From: Sedimentisphaerales bacterium
GTDB lineage: Bacteria > Planctomycetota > Phycisphaerae > Sedimentisphaerales > SG8-4
Direction of reading: 5' to 3'
DNA length: 5,537 nt
NCBI GenBank assembly: GCA_016932895.1
Contig: JAFGCA010000033.1
Span: forward strand, 1-5,537
Below the pieces are notes generated by a model, which was given only the letters and a program-made list of their open reading frames with translations, was not told the origin of the DNA and made no database searches. Each line of letters begins with the position of its first letter. Position 1 is the stretch's first letter. Shown piece after piece: positions 1-5,208 of this stretch. Position numbers and translations under genes: made by a program.

Positions 1-148
1 CCAAGGCCGGCATTACGCGTCCATGGTGATCGACGGCGATGATCTTCATGTCCTGTCCCGATCCGGCGACGAGCGCGCCAAGAGCGCCCACGACGGCAAC
101 CTGATCACCTTCCATACGATCCGCGATTTCCGCACGCTCGTGTACTGA
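1..148 (+). CDS. Sialidase/BNR-repeat-like protein, C-terminal end (5' truncated)
   Basis: The window opens inside a plus-strand gene read from base 2 and ending at TGA 146-148, leaving about 48 codons. The visible tail contains MVIDGDDLHVLSRSGDE, then AHDGNLITFH and IRDFRTLVY. An 'xDDLxxLSRS...AHDxNxITFHxxxxFR' ending is, from memory of the family, typical of six-bladed beta-propeller exo-alpha-sialidase-like proteins common in planctomycetes and relatives: the last propeller blade followed by a short C-terminal strand. The catalytic residues and any signal peptide lie outside the window, so substrate and cell location cannot be read. It is co-oriented with the sugar-epimerase-like gene 98 nt downstream, which suggests a carbohydrate-use context. 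The reading frame is firm. The family call is moderately firm because only the tail is seen; another beta-propeller glycosidase is the main alternative. Confidence 0.6.
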   Translation, partial: QGRHYASMVIDGDDLHVLSRSGDERAKSAHDGNLITFHTIRDFRTLVY

Positions 149-177
149 CGGGACGCCTCTGTCGCGCAAAGCGCGCA

Positions 178-206
178 TTGCACCGGGTCGCCTGAAAGGC
201 TATCGT
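178..206 (+). promoter_or_regulatory. Possible sigma-70-type promoter for the DUF4432 gene
   Basis: TTGCAC (178-183) and TATCGT (201-206) are separated by 17 nt, the ideal spacing. They match the -35 consensus at 3 of 6 and the -10 consensus at 4 of 6 positions. Transcription would begin near 213, leaving a leader of about 34 nt that contains the GGGGAG ribosome binding site. The match is weak and the DNA GC-rich, so chance is quite possible. Read-through from the sialidase-like gene is the alternative. Confidence 0.25.
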
Positions 207-246
207 AGAGGCCGGCACTGAACCTCAAACGCGGGGAGAGTTGACT

Positions 247-1377
247 ATGAATATCTACGGCAAAGACTATACCGTGAAGGATCTGCGGCGGCGGGTCGGC
301 AACATGGATCAGATCGCGGCCATCCGGACTGTCCAGCTTGATGATGGCAACGAGCGGCCTACCCGGGCCGCCGTGATCAAGACGGGGAGCGGGCTGGAAC
401 TCACCGTGCTGATCGATCGATGCCTCGACATCTCGGCCGCGTCGTTCTGCGGCAAGGCCATGGGATGGCGATCGACCACGGGCGACGTCGGGCCCCAGTA
501 CTTCGAGCCCGAGTGGCTTCGCTGGCTGCGCAGTTACTTCGGCGGGCTCGTCACCACCTGCGGCCTCATGAACGTCGGCGCGCCCACCGAGGAGAGCGGC
601 CTGCTCGGCACCGGGCTGCACGGCCGGATCGGGAACACGCCGGCGAAGGACGTCAAGATCACCCAGGAATGGCAGGGGAACGACTACGTCCTCAGCATCA
701 CCGGCACCATGCGCGAGACGGTGGTGTTCGGCGAGAACCTCACGCTCACGCGCACCGTTTCCACCAAGCTTGGCGAGAAACGGTTCTGGATTCACGATGT
801 GGTCACGAATGAGGGCTTCAAACCCGCCAAGTTCATGCTCCTCTACCACTGCAACATCGGCTGGCCCGCCGTGGACGGCGGCTCGGAGTTGATCACGCCG
901 AGCAAGTTCGTCGCGCCGCGCGATGTGGTGGCCGAAGACGGGAAGCAGGACTGGTGGAAGCTCGATCCGCCGATCCACAACTACGCCGAGAAATGCTACT
1001 ACCACGACATGCAGCCGGCCCGCGACGGTTCCGTTACCTGCGCGATCGTGAATGACGGATTCAAAGACGACGGCGAGGGGTTCGGCGTCTACCTCAAGTA
1101 CAACAAGAAAGAACTGCCGCGTTTCACCGAGTGGAAGCAGATGGGCGAGCAGGATTACGTGGTCGGCTTCGAGCCGTGCAACTGCGGCGTCGAAGGCCGC
1201 CAGATCGACGAGAAGCAGGGCCTGCTCCATACCCTGCGGCCCGGCCAGAGCCAGTCGGTCACCATCGAGTTCGGCCCCATCACCGACCTCAAACAGGTGA
1301 AGGCCCTGAAGGCCGCCCGCAGGAAGGTGAAGACGTCGATTGTCGGGAGCTACAAGGAATTCGTGAAGAAACCGTAA
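247..1377 (+). CDS. DUF4432 / aldose 1-epimerase-like protein
   Basis: This 376-residue cytosolic protein (no signal peptide or membrane segment) looks like the DUF4432 branch of the galactose-mutarotase superfamily, whose members bind and probably interconvert anomers of sugars or sugar derivatives. Visible landmarks are DRCLDI at 57-62, GGLVTTCGL at 99-107, LHGRIGNTPA at 124-133, LLYHCNIGWP at 198-207 and WKQMGEQDYVVGFEPCNC at 296-313. By analogy with aldose epimerases, His125, His201 and Glu309 are the likely sugar-binding and catalytic residues; that assignment is inference. Length is close to what I expect of the family. The ATG at 247 is preferred over the in-frame TTG at 241 because GGGGAG (233-238) sits 8 nt before it. 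The gene follows a sialidase-like gene on the same strand and is closed by a hairpin terminator, so it may finish a sugar-degradation operon. The true substrate is unknown. Confidence 0.85.
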   Translation: MNIYGKDYTVKDLRRRVGNMDQIAAIRTVQLDDGNERPTRAAVIKTGSGLELTVLIDRCLDISAASFCGKAMGWRSTTGDVGPQYFEPEWLRWLRSYFGGLVTTCGLMNVGAPTEESGLLGTGLHGRIGNTPAKDVKITQEWQGNDYVLSITGTMRETVVFGENLTLTRTVSTKLGEKRFWIHDVVTNEGFKPAKFMLLYHCNIGWPAVDGGSELITPSKFVAPRDVVAEDGKQDWWKLDPPIHNYAEKCYYHDMQPARDGSVTCAIVNDGFKDDGEGFGVYLKYNKKELPRFTEWKQMGEQDYVVGFEPCNCGVEGRQIDEKQGLLHTLRPGQSQSVTIEFGPITDLKQVKALKAARRKVKTSIVGSYKEFVKKP

Positions 1378-1403
1378 CGGCGGGTGCCGGCTGATCGAGC
1401 ATG

Positions 1404-1442
1404 GCGTGGGGGAGAGGCTGCGGCCCTCCCCCGCGTTTCCTT
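1404..1442 (+). terminator. Probable rho-independent terminator after the DUF4432 gene
   Basis: GGGGGAG (1408-1414) pairs with CTCCCCC (1426-1432). The stem extends inward by two G-C pairs past a bulged A (loop CTGCGG) and outward by a G-T wobble and two G-C pairs. It is followed by TTTCCTT (1436-1442). The hairpin begins 26 nt after the epimerase stop and ends about 40 nt before the next start. The T tract is short and interrupted, so termination may be partial; this matters because no clear promoter is visible between it and the downstream gene. Confidence 0.55.
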
Positions 1443-1479
1443 CGGCCGGGCGCCACGCGAACCGAGGCGGGGCCTGCCT

Positions 1480-2634
1480 ATGAACGACGCGCAGACGATT
1501 TGCTCGCGGTGTGTGCTGCCGGACAGCTATCCCGGCATCACCTTCGACGAGGAAGGCGTGTGTTCGGTCTGCCGCGAACACGAGGCGCGCTGGGCGGGTT
1601 GGGAGGAGGGGCTGCCGGCAAAACGGAGGATCCTCGAGCGGATCTGTGACGATGCGCGCCGTAAGAACAGGCCCTTCGACGTGCTCGTGCCCCTGTCCGG
1701 CGGCAAAGACAGCACCTATGTGCTTTACCTGGCCGTCAAGGAACTCAAGCTCCGGTGTCTCGCATTCACCCTGGACAACGGCTATCTCGCCGATCACGTC
1801 CGCGGCAACATCCAGCGCGCGTGCCGGATCCTCGGCGTCGAGCACATGTACTACGGCCTCGATCCCAAGTTGATGGATCGGCTGTTCGCGCTCTTTATGC
1901 GGAAGACGGGCTATTTCTGCTCCGTGTGCCTCCGCGCCATCGGCATGGCCACCGAACTGGTGGCCCAAATGCACGACGTGCCCCTCGTGTTCGGGGGCTC
2001 ATCGGCCCGAACCGAGTTACCCCTCACGCCCGAGATGTTCCAGCCCGGCCCCGTCGCTTACGTGCGCAACGTGCTCGATGGCGAACCCATCGCCGCCGAG
2101 TGCGGCCGGTTCCTGTACGAAGGCAGCGCGAAGCGCCGGCTCGGCTACCGGCTGTTCTGGTGGGGGAGCCAGCAACGCATCCGGCTGTGTGCCTGGGTGA
2201 ATCTGCCCGATTACGTGGAGTGGGATTACGACACCGTCTACCGGACCATCCGCGAAGAACTGGACTGGCAGGCGCCCCCCGAGAGCCTGGAACACACCGA
2301 CTGCGCCATCCATCCCGTGACCACCTACCTCCACAACCGGCGGTTTCCGGGCCTCGAAGTCGAGCGCCTGACTTTGGCCCGTTTGATCCAGGCCGGGCAG
2401 ACGACGCGCGAGGAAGCGCTACGCAAGCTGAGTGAGCCCCGAGGCGAGGAATGCCCCGACTCAGTCATGAACATGTTTCTCGGCAATCTCGGCATGTCGC
2501 GTGAGGAGTTCGATGCGTGCATCGATCGCGGCCCGCGGCATCTCGACTTCCAGCCCCAGCCATCCGCCGCCTATCGCGCCGTCCGCTCCGTCTACCGGTC
2601 GCTCAAGAGGGCTGCGGGCGTCCGGAGGCACTGA
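1480..2634 (+). CDS. PP-loop ATP-pyrophosphatase, N-acetyl-sugar amidotransferase (WbpG/PseA)-like
   Basis: The 384-residue product opens with ICSRCVLPDSYPGITFDEEG and a second CSVC, so Cys8, Cys11, Cys28 and Cys31 form a probable zinc ribbon. The PP-loop SGGKDS is at 73-78, with LAFTLDNGY at 94-102. This identifies an adenylating enzyme of the ATP-pyrophosphatase fold, and the N-terminal signature is the one I associate with N-acetyl-sugar amidotransferases that convert a surface-polysaccharide sugar to an amidine. A central CSVC (Cys147, Cys150), FGGSS at 171-175, and HTDCAIHP at 272-279 with Cys274 are also present. That CxxC plus distant Cys layout resembles Fe-S-dependent PP-loop sulfur-transfer enzymes, so the chemistry could be thiolation instead. 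No glutaminase (HisH-like) partner is visible. The ATG at 1480 is chosen because the CxxC domain starts at once after it; GAGG (1464-1467) is a weak, distant ribosome site, and the upstream in-frame extension overlaps the terminator. The gene ends 9 nt from a convergent gene. Confidence 0.8.
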   Translation: MNDAQTICSRCVLPDSYPGITFDEEGVCSVCREHEARWAGWEEGLPAKRRILERICDDARRKNRPFDVLVPLSGGKDSTYVLYLAVKELKLRCLAFTLDNGYLADHVRGNIQRACRILGVEHMYYGLDPKLMDRLFALFMRKTGYFCSVCLRAIGMATELVAQMHDVPLVFGGSSARTELPLTPEMFQPGPVAYVRNVLDGEPIAAECGRFLYEGSAKRRLGYRLFWWGSQQRIRLCAWVNLPDYVEWDYDTVYRTIREELDWQAPPESLEHTDCAIHPVTTYLHNRRFPGLEVERLTLARLIQAGQTTREEALRKLSEPRGEECPDSVMNMFLGNLGMSREEFDACIDRGPRHLDFQPQPSAAYRAVRSVYRSLKRAAGVRRH

Positions 2635-2643
2635 CGCGCCGGT

Positions 2644-3378
2644 TCAGAACAGGGCGCGGACGTTCGTCAGAAGCAGTACTCCGCCCGTGACGCACACGAG
2701 GATCATGACGCCCTTGCGGAACCGGGCCTCTGGCACCCGGCGCGACAACTGGACACCGAGGAAGGTGCCGAGCAGCATCCCCGGCAGGCACATGGCCATG
2801 CGGCCGGCCACCTGCCAGGTGATGAGGTGTCGGGCGAAGAAGGTGGCGATGGCGATGCAGTTGACGACGAAGAAGTAGCAGACGAGGTTGGCGCGGAACG
2901 TGTCCTTGGCGGTATCGTTGTTCGCCAGAAAGAACACAACGGGCGGTCCGCCCATGGACGTACTGCCGCCGAAGAAGCCGCTGATGATGCCCACGGGGAG
3001 CTTCGTCTTCACGCCGTCACCCAGCGGCATACGCCATCCTTTCAGCAGGAGCACGCCTACTGTGACCACGAACAGGCCTACGCCGACCTTCAGGTGAATG
3101 GGATCGAGCACCTTCAGGGCATGCACGCCAAGCGGCACGCCCAATATGCCGCCCGCGGCGAGCGGCGCCACGAGCCCGGGGCGGATGTGGCGCCGGGCTT
3201 CGAAGGCGACCACGAAGGAGTTGATCGTGCTCAACGGGACAATCATCGGCACGACGGCCGCCGGCGCCAACACCAGCATCAACATCGGCGCTGCCACGAG
3301 CGCCATGCCGAAGCCCGCGCAGCCCTGCACAATCCCCGCTAGGAACATCGCGCCCACTGCGACCATGATTTCAAGCAC
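2644..3378 (-). CDS. TauE/SafE-family membrane transporter (sulfite exporter-type permease)
   Basis: From a GTG at 3378-3376 this encodes 244 residues, the usual size for TauE/SafE permeases, inner-membrane proteins proposed to move sulfite, sulfoacetate or other organic or inorganic anions. It shows two homologous halves typical of the family: GIVQGCAGFGMALVAAPM at 15-32 opens the first and GFFGGSTSMGGPPVVFF at 134-150 opens the second. Hydrophobic stretches lie at about 4-19, 22-55, 68-85, 96-112, 127-150, 164-181, 195-211 and 223-239. The tail LSRRVPEARFRK (211-222) is also family-like. The GTG is chosen over ATGs at 3417, 3414 and 3366 because GGGAG (3389-3385) sits 6 nt upstream and the resulting 'MLEI..' start abuts the first helix. 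The longer reading frame back to 3546 has no family-like sequence. Substrate cannot be inferred; neighbours offer no sulfur-metabolism gene. The end is convergent with the PP-loop gene, with no clear shared terminator. Confidence 0.85.
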   Translation of the reverse strand: MLEIMVAVGAMFLAGIVQGCAGFGMALVAAPMLMLVLAPAAVVPMIVPLSTINSFVVAFEARRHIRPGLVAPLAAGGILGVPLGVHALKVLDPIHLKVGVGLFVVTVGVLLLKGWRMPLGDGVKTKLPVGIISGFFGGSTSMGGPPVVFFLANNDTAKDTFRANLVCYFFVVNCIAIATFFARHLITWQVAGRMAMCLPGMLLGTFLGVQLSRRVPEARFRKGVMILVCVTGGVLLLTNVRALF

Positions 3379-3384
3379 ACAGTT

Positions 3385-3389
3385 CTCCC
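3385..3389 (-). promoter_or_regulatory. Shine-Dalgarno of the TauE gene (decides the GTG start)
   Basis: On the minus strand GGGAG is followed by the 6-nt spacer AACTGT and then GTG. It is the best-spaced ribosome binding site before any candidate start of this gene. The palindrome GGTTGAACC directly adjoins its 5' side. Confidence 0.6.
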
Positions 3390-3398
3390 GGTTGAACC
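3390..3398. promoter_or_regulatory. Palindrome GGTTGAACC, candidate operator copy 1
   Basis: A 9-nt palindrome (GGTT-N-AACC) directly upstream of the TauE ribosome binding site. A second copy differing only in the central base lies 45 bp away centre to centre. The pair could bind a dimeric regulator, or fold as a 9-bp RNA stem next to the ribosome site. Function is inferred only from symmetry, repetition and position. Confidence 0.3.
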
Positions 3399-3434
3399 GT
3401 ACCAAGCCACGCATCATGCCCGTTCCCCGGCGCT

Positions 3435-3443
3435 GGTTCAACC
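3435..3443. promoter_or_regulatory. Palindrome GGTTCAACC, candidate operator copy 2
   Basis: Second copy of the GGTTNAACC palindrome, centred at 3439. Because its central base is C where the other copy has G, the two are exact reverse complements of each other and could also form an RNA stem with a 36-nt loop in the TauE leader. Confidence 0.3.
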
Positions 3444-3530
3444 TTCCGCCCGGCTTCGGCGGTGCGGGCTTGGCCGTCCATACTACTGTCTCTCGAAATT
3501 GGTGCAAGCTGCACGGGTCTTTCGCGCAGT

Positions 3531-3665
3531 AAAGCCGGTAAGCCATTGTGTCTTGAACAATCCAAAGCCCAACATTGCCGCAATTGCCCGCAGCTCGAGG
3601 AATGCACCCTAAGTGAGAACCACGTCAAGGGTGTCAGCCGCCACGTCCGGGACGCAAATAGACGG
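3531..3665 (+). pseudogene. Possible relic of a DDE transposase C-terminal region
   Basis: One plus-strand frame reads AGKPLCLEQSKAQ followed by HCRNCPQLEECTLSE and then VSRHVRD. The arrangement 'GKxL ... CxxCPxxxxCTxSE ... VxRH' matches, from memory, the cysteine-rich block in the C-terminal DDE domain of IS1182-type transposases (DDE_Tnp_1_6, PF13751). Nothing upstream (the frame opens at 3462 without matching sequence) or downstream (it runs into the permease antisense to a stop at 3789-3791) continues the homology, and no DDE residues or terminal repeats are seen. If real it is a short decayed fragment. A chance cysteine-rich frame is the alternative. Confidence 0.35.
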
Positions 3666-3683
3666 GGTTTGTCAACAGTCTGC

Positions 3684-3704
3684 GGCCCTCTTCAAAGGGG
3701 GGCC
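3684..3704 (-). terminator. Hairpin downstream of the permease stop, possible terminator without a U tract
   Basis: GGCCCTC (3684-3690) pairs with the G-rich arm at 3698-3704, with one T-G wobble, and the stem can extend by two weaker pairs to leave a CAA loop. It lies about 24 nt past the permease stop on that gene's strand, where a 3' hairpin is expected. After the stem the minus strand continues GCAGACTG with no T run, so intrinsic termination would be poor; a rho-dependent end or an mRNA-stabilising stem is equally possible. Confidence 0.35.
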
Positions 3705-3727
3705 TTGGGAGCCGCGAGATGTTGGAA

Positions 3728-5155
3728 TCATCCGTGTGATTGCTCCACCCCCTCCATGCTCTGCTTGAGCAATTCCATGGCCGGGTCGTAGACGGTGCGG
3801 TATGCCCTGGTGCTGCGGGTCACGCACAAGTGGACAAGAACAACGCCGACCACGGCCAGCAGTGCGCAGATGGCAAAGAACCAGGTGCTAGGGACGAACA
3901 ATACAGAGGCGTAGGGAAGCACAAGTGAGAGATACGCGACGCTGTGGTGAACTGAATCCTTTTCACAAGCGAGTTGTATTGCCTGGGTCAGTAGGGTGAC
4001 TGAGAACGAGCCGATGGCGACGAGGGGAAGTAGGTTGAGCGAGGCTCGGCCGCAGAATAGAACGATAAGTGGGGCGGCGGCTACGAGATTAAGACCACAC
4101 GCCAGAGCAATTCGCAGAACAAGATATTGCGTGAGTTTAGTTCCGCTCATGGGAAGGCTTCGCCACACACGCATTGGCGTCCTGAGAGCGGCGATCTGAA
4201 CGGCTGAAATCGCGCCGAGAGAGATCAAGGCCAAAAGACTCTTATACTCTATTTGAAGCATTTGTAAGGCAGGAAAGGGCGCCGCAAAATCGCTCTTGAC
4301 CACTTCAGGCCACACGACATATGCCACTGCGGCCAGGCAGTATATGGGTATCCAGAAAATCGGCACGGTTAGCACAAGCTGCTGGAGTTGGCGGGACTTC
4401 TTGTTGTCGAAGGTCGGAGCCGGCACCGTCTTGGGCTCAGCCTTCTCTTCGAACGTTCTGGTGCTGGCGCGAGCGATGGTGTCTTCAACTTTCTCGTCGA
4501 TGCGGAAGCGGTATGCGCCCAACACAACTGATGCGAGAAGTCCGAAGCCCATCACTGCGGCGGTTGTAGGAGTCACGGCATCCCACGTTAGGGGAGCGTG
4601 AAGACACAGGTAGATGCAGCCGCCAGCCACCAACAGGAGAATGAGCGCAAACAGGGCGGTTTTGGCCCCGCTCAGTTTGAGGGCGGCGCCGATCTTCACT
4701 CCGTTGCTTATGAACGAACCGAACACCCAGCACATGACGCACACGAGGTAGGCGGTGAGCCCTATAACCAGCGAATCCAGAACTATCGGCCCGCCGTCGT
4801 CCACAGCATCTCCGATAAGCGGGGTGACTTCGACCAGCCGAATGCCTGCGACTTGACAAGAGAGAATTGCCGAAACGACCGCTGCCGCAATTGCGGGCAC
4901 CCACAGCCGAGCTCGCAAGAAGCATGAGCCCACCCATCTAGTCGATAGCGGCAAAGACGAAAGCACCCGCCTGAGATTGCGGTCCGCTCCCGAAAATTCG
5001 CTCGAAAGCAGGCCAAACGAGGCGTACGCGGCTAAACGCCAAAGGTAGGCATGACCTTTTGAATACATCGCAAACGGCAGCAGGATGACCATCATGAACA
5101 ACGCTGCCATGATTTGCGACTTGCGCCGAACCAAGTCTCTCAATACTCGAAACAT
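3728..5155 (-). CDS. ABC-2-type exporter permease, probable fused two-half form
   Basis: The 475-residue protein is dominated by hydrophobic segments, at roughly 16-30, 39-51, 85-103, 126-148, 167-185, 197-214, 259-281, 305-324, 343-368, 374-394, 405-422 and 425-446, giving 6+6 helices around a charged linker (about 215-257). Each half carries a similar motif before its third helix: RRVLSSLPLS (62-71) and MRVWRSLPMS (328-337). I therefore read it as a tandemly duplicated ABC-2-like permease supplying both membrane halves in one chain. The exported substrate is unknown; I do not recognise a named family. The gene follows an ABC ATPase on the same strand with 53 nt between stop and ATG, so they form one transporter. 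The ATG at 5155 has GAGG 11 nt upstream, a loose ribosome site; an in-frame ATG at 5206 is cut off by a TAG. Third-position GC is much lower than in the ATPase, suggesting different ancestry or relaxed codon choice. Confidence 0.75.
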   Translation of the reverse strand: MFRVLRDLVRRKSQIMAALFMMVILLPFAMYSKGHAYLWRLAAYASFGLLSSEFSGADRNLRRVLSSLPLSTRWVGSCFLRARLWVPAIAAAVVSAILSCQVAGIRLVEVTPLIGDAVDDGGPIVLDSLVIGLTAYLVCVMCWVFGSFISNGVKIGAALKLSGAKTALFALILLLVAGGCIYLCLHAPLTWDAVTPTTAAVMGFGLLASVVLGAYRFRIDEKVEDTIARASTRTFEEKAEPKTVPAPTFDNKKSRQLQQLVLTVPIFWIPIYCLAAVAYVVWPEVVKSDFAAPFPALQMLQIEYKSLLALISLGAISAVQIAALRTPMRVWRSLPMSGTKLTQYLVLRIALACGLNLVAAAPLIVLFCGRASLNLLPLVAIGSFSVTLLTQAIQLACEKDSVHHSVAYLSLVLPYASVLFVPSTWFFAICALLAVVGVVLVHLCVTRSTRAYRTVYDPAMELLKQSMEGVEQSHG

Positions 5156-5158
5156 CGT

Positions 5159-5206
5159 CTACTGATCCTCATGGGGTGTGTTGCGTGTCATCTTCCGGAA
5201 AATCAT
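5159..5206 (-). CDS. 15-codon frame between ATPase and permease (mini-ORF or amber-cut permease N-terminus)
   Basis: ATG (5206-5204) begins 2 nt after the ATPase TAG and has AAGGAG 9 nt upstream, inside the end of the ATPase gene. It reads MIFRKMTRNTPHEDQ and stops at TAG (5161-5159). It is in the same frame as the permease, with one codon (ACG) between the TAG and the permease ATG. Its ribosome site is better than the permease's own. Two readings fit: a short coupling peptide whose termination hands ribosomes to the permease ATG, or a 17-residue permease N-terminus interrupted by a nonsense change (for example CAG to TAG). Whether the peptide is made is unknown. Confidence 0.35.
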   Translation of the reverse strand: MIFRKMTRNTPHEDQ

Positions 5207-5208
5207 CA

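Larger units (their letters stand above)
3379..3727. other. 349-bp intergenic stretch without an intact gene
   Basis: Between the TauE start and the permease stop no convincing intact gene is seen. The stretch contains the TauE ribosome site, two GGTTNAACC palindromes, a degenerate transposase-like plus-strand segment and a hairpin downstream of the permease. A weak TTGCAC-16 nt-TAGTAT pair on the minus strand (about 3512 down to 3485) could serve as the TauE promoter but matches consensus poorly. Confidence 0.6.

Noticed and set aside
163..200. Two small hairpins (CGCGC-AAA-GCGCG at 163-175 and GCCT-GAA-AGGC at 190-200) after the sialidase-like stop
   Set aside because: Stems of 5 and 4 bp with 3-nt loops and no T tract; expected by chance in DNA this rich in GC.
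1384..1479. N-terminal 32-residue extension of the PP-loop protein
   Set aside because: It would be translated from within the terminator-like hairpin region, has no conserved sequence, and the zinc-ribbon motif starts right after the ATG at 1480.
46..1974. Very long (642-codon) minus-strand open frame across the epimerase and PP-loop genes
   Set aside because: It is antisense to two well-recognised genes and spans the gap between them. Its His/Ala/Val/Glu-rich product has no family features; high third-position GC on the sense strand removes stop codons from this antisense frame.
2618..2637. GCGTC...GACGC pairing at the convergent gene ends, as a bidirectional terminator
   Set aside because: Only 5 bp with a 10-nt loop, inside the coding end, and no T run on either side.
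2827..3342. 171-codon plus-strand frame opposite the TauE gene
   Set aside because: Low-complexity His/Arg/Glu-rich translation antisense to clear TauE/SafE membrane segments, with no recognisable motif.
3379..3546. 56-residue N-terminal extension of the TauE protein
   Set aside because: Hydrophilic, Arg/Pro-rich, unlike the family, and overlapping the palindromes and the transposase-like fragment; the GTG at 3378 has a much better ribosome site.
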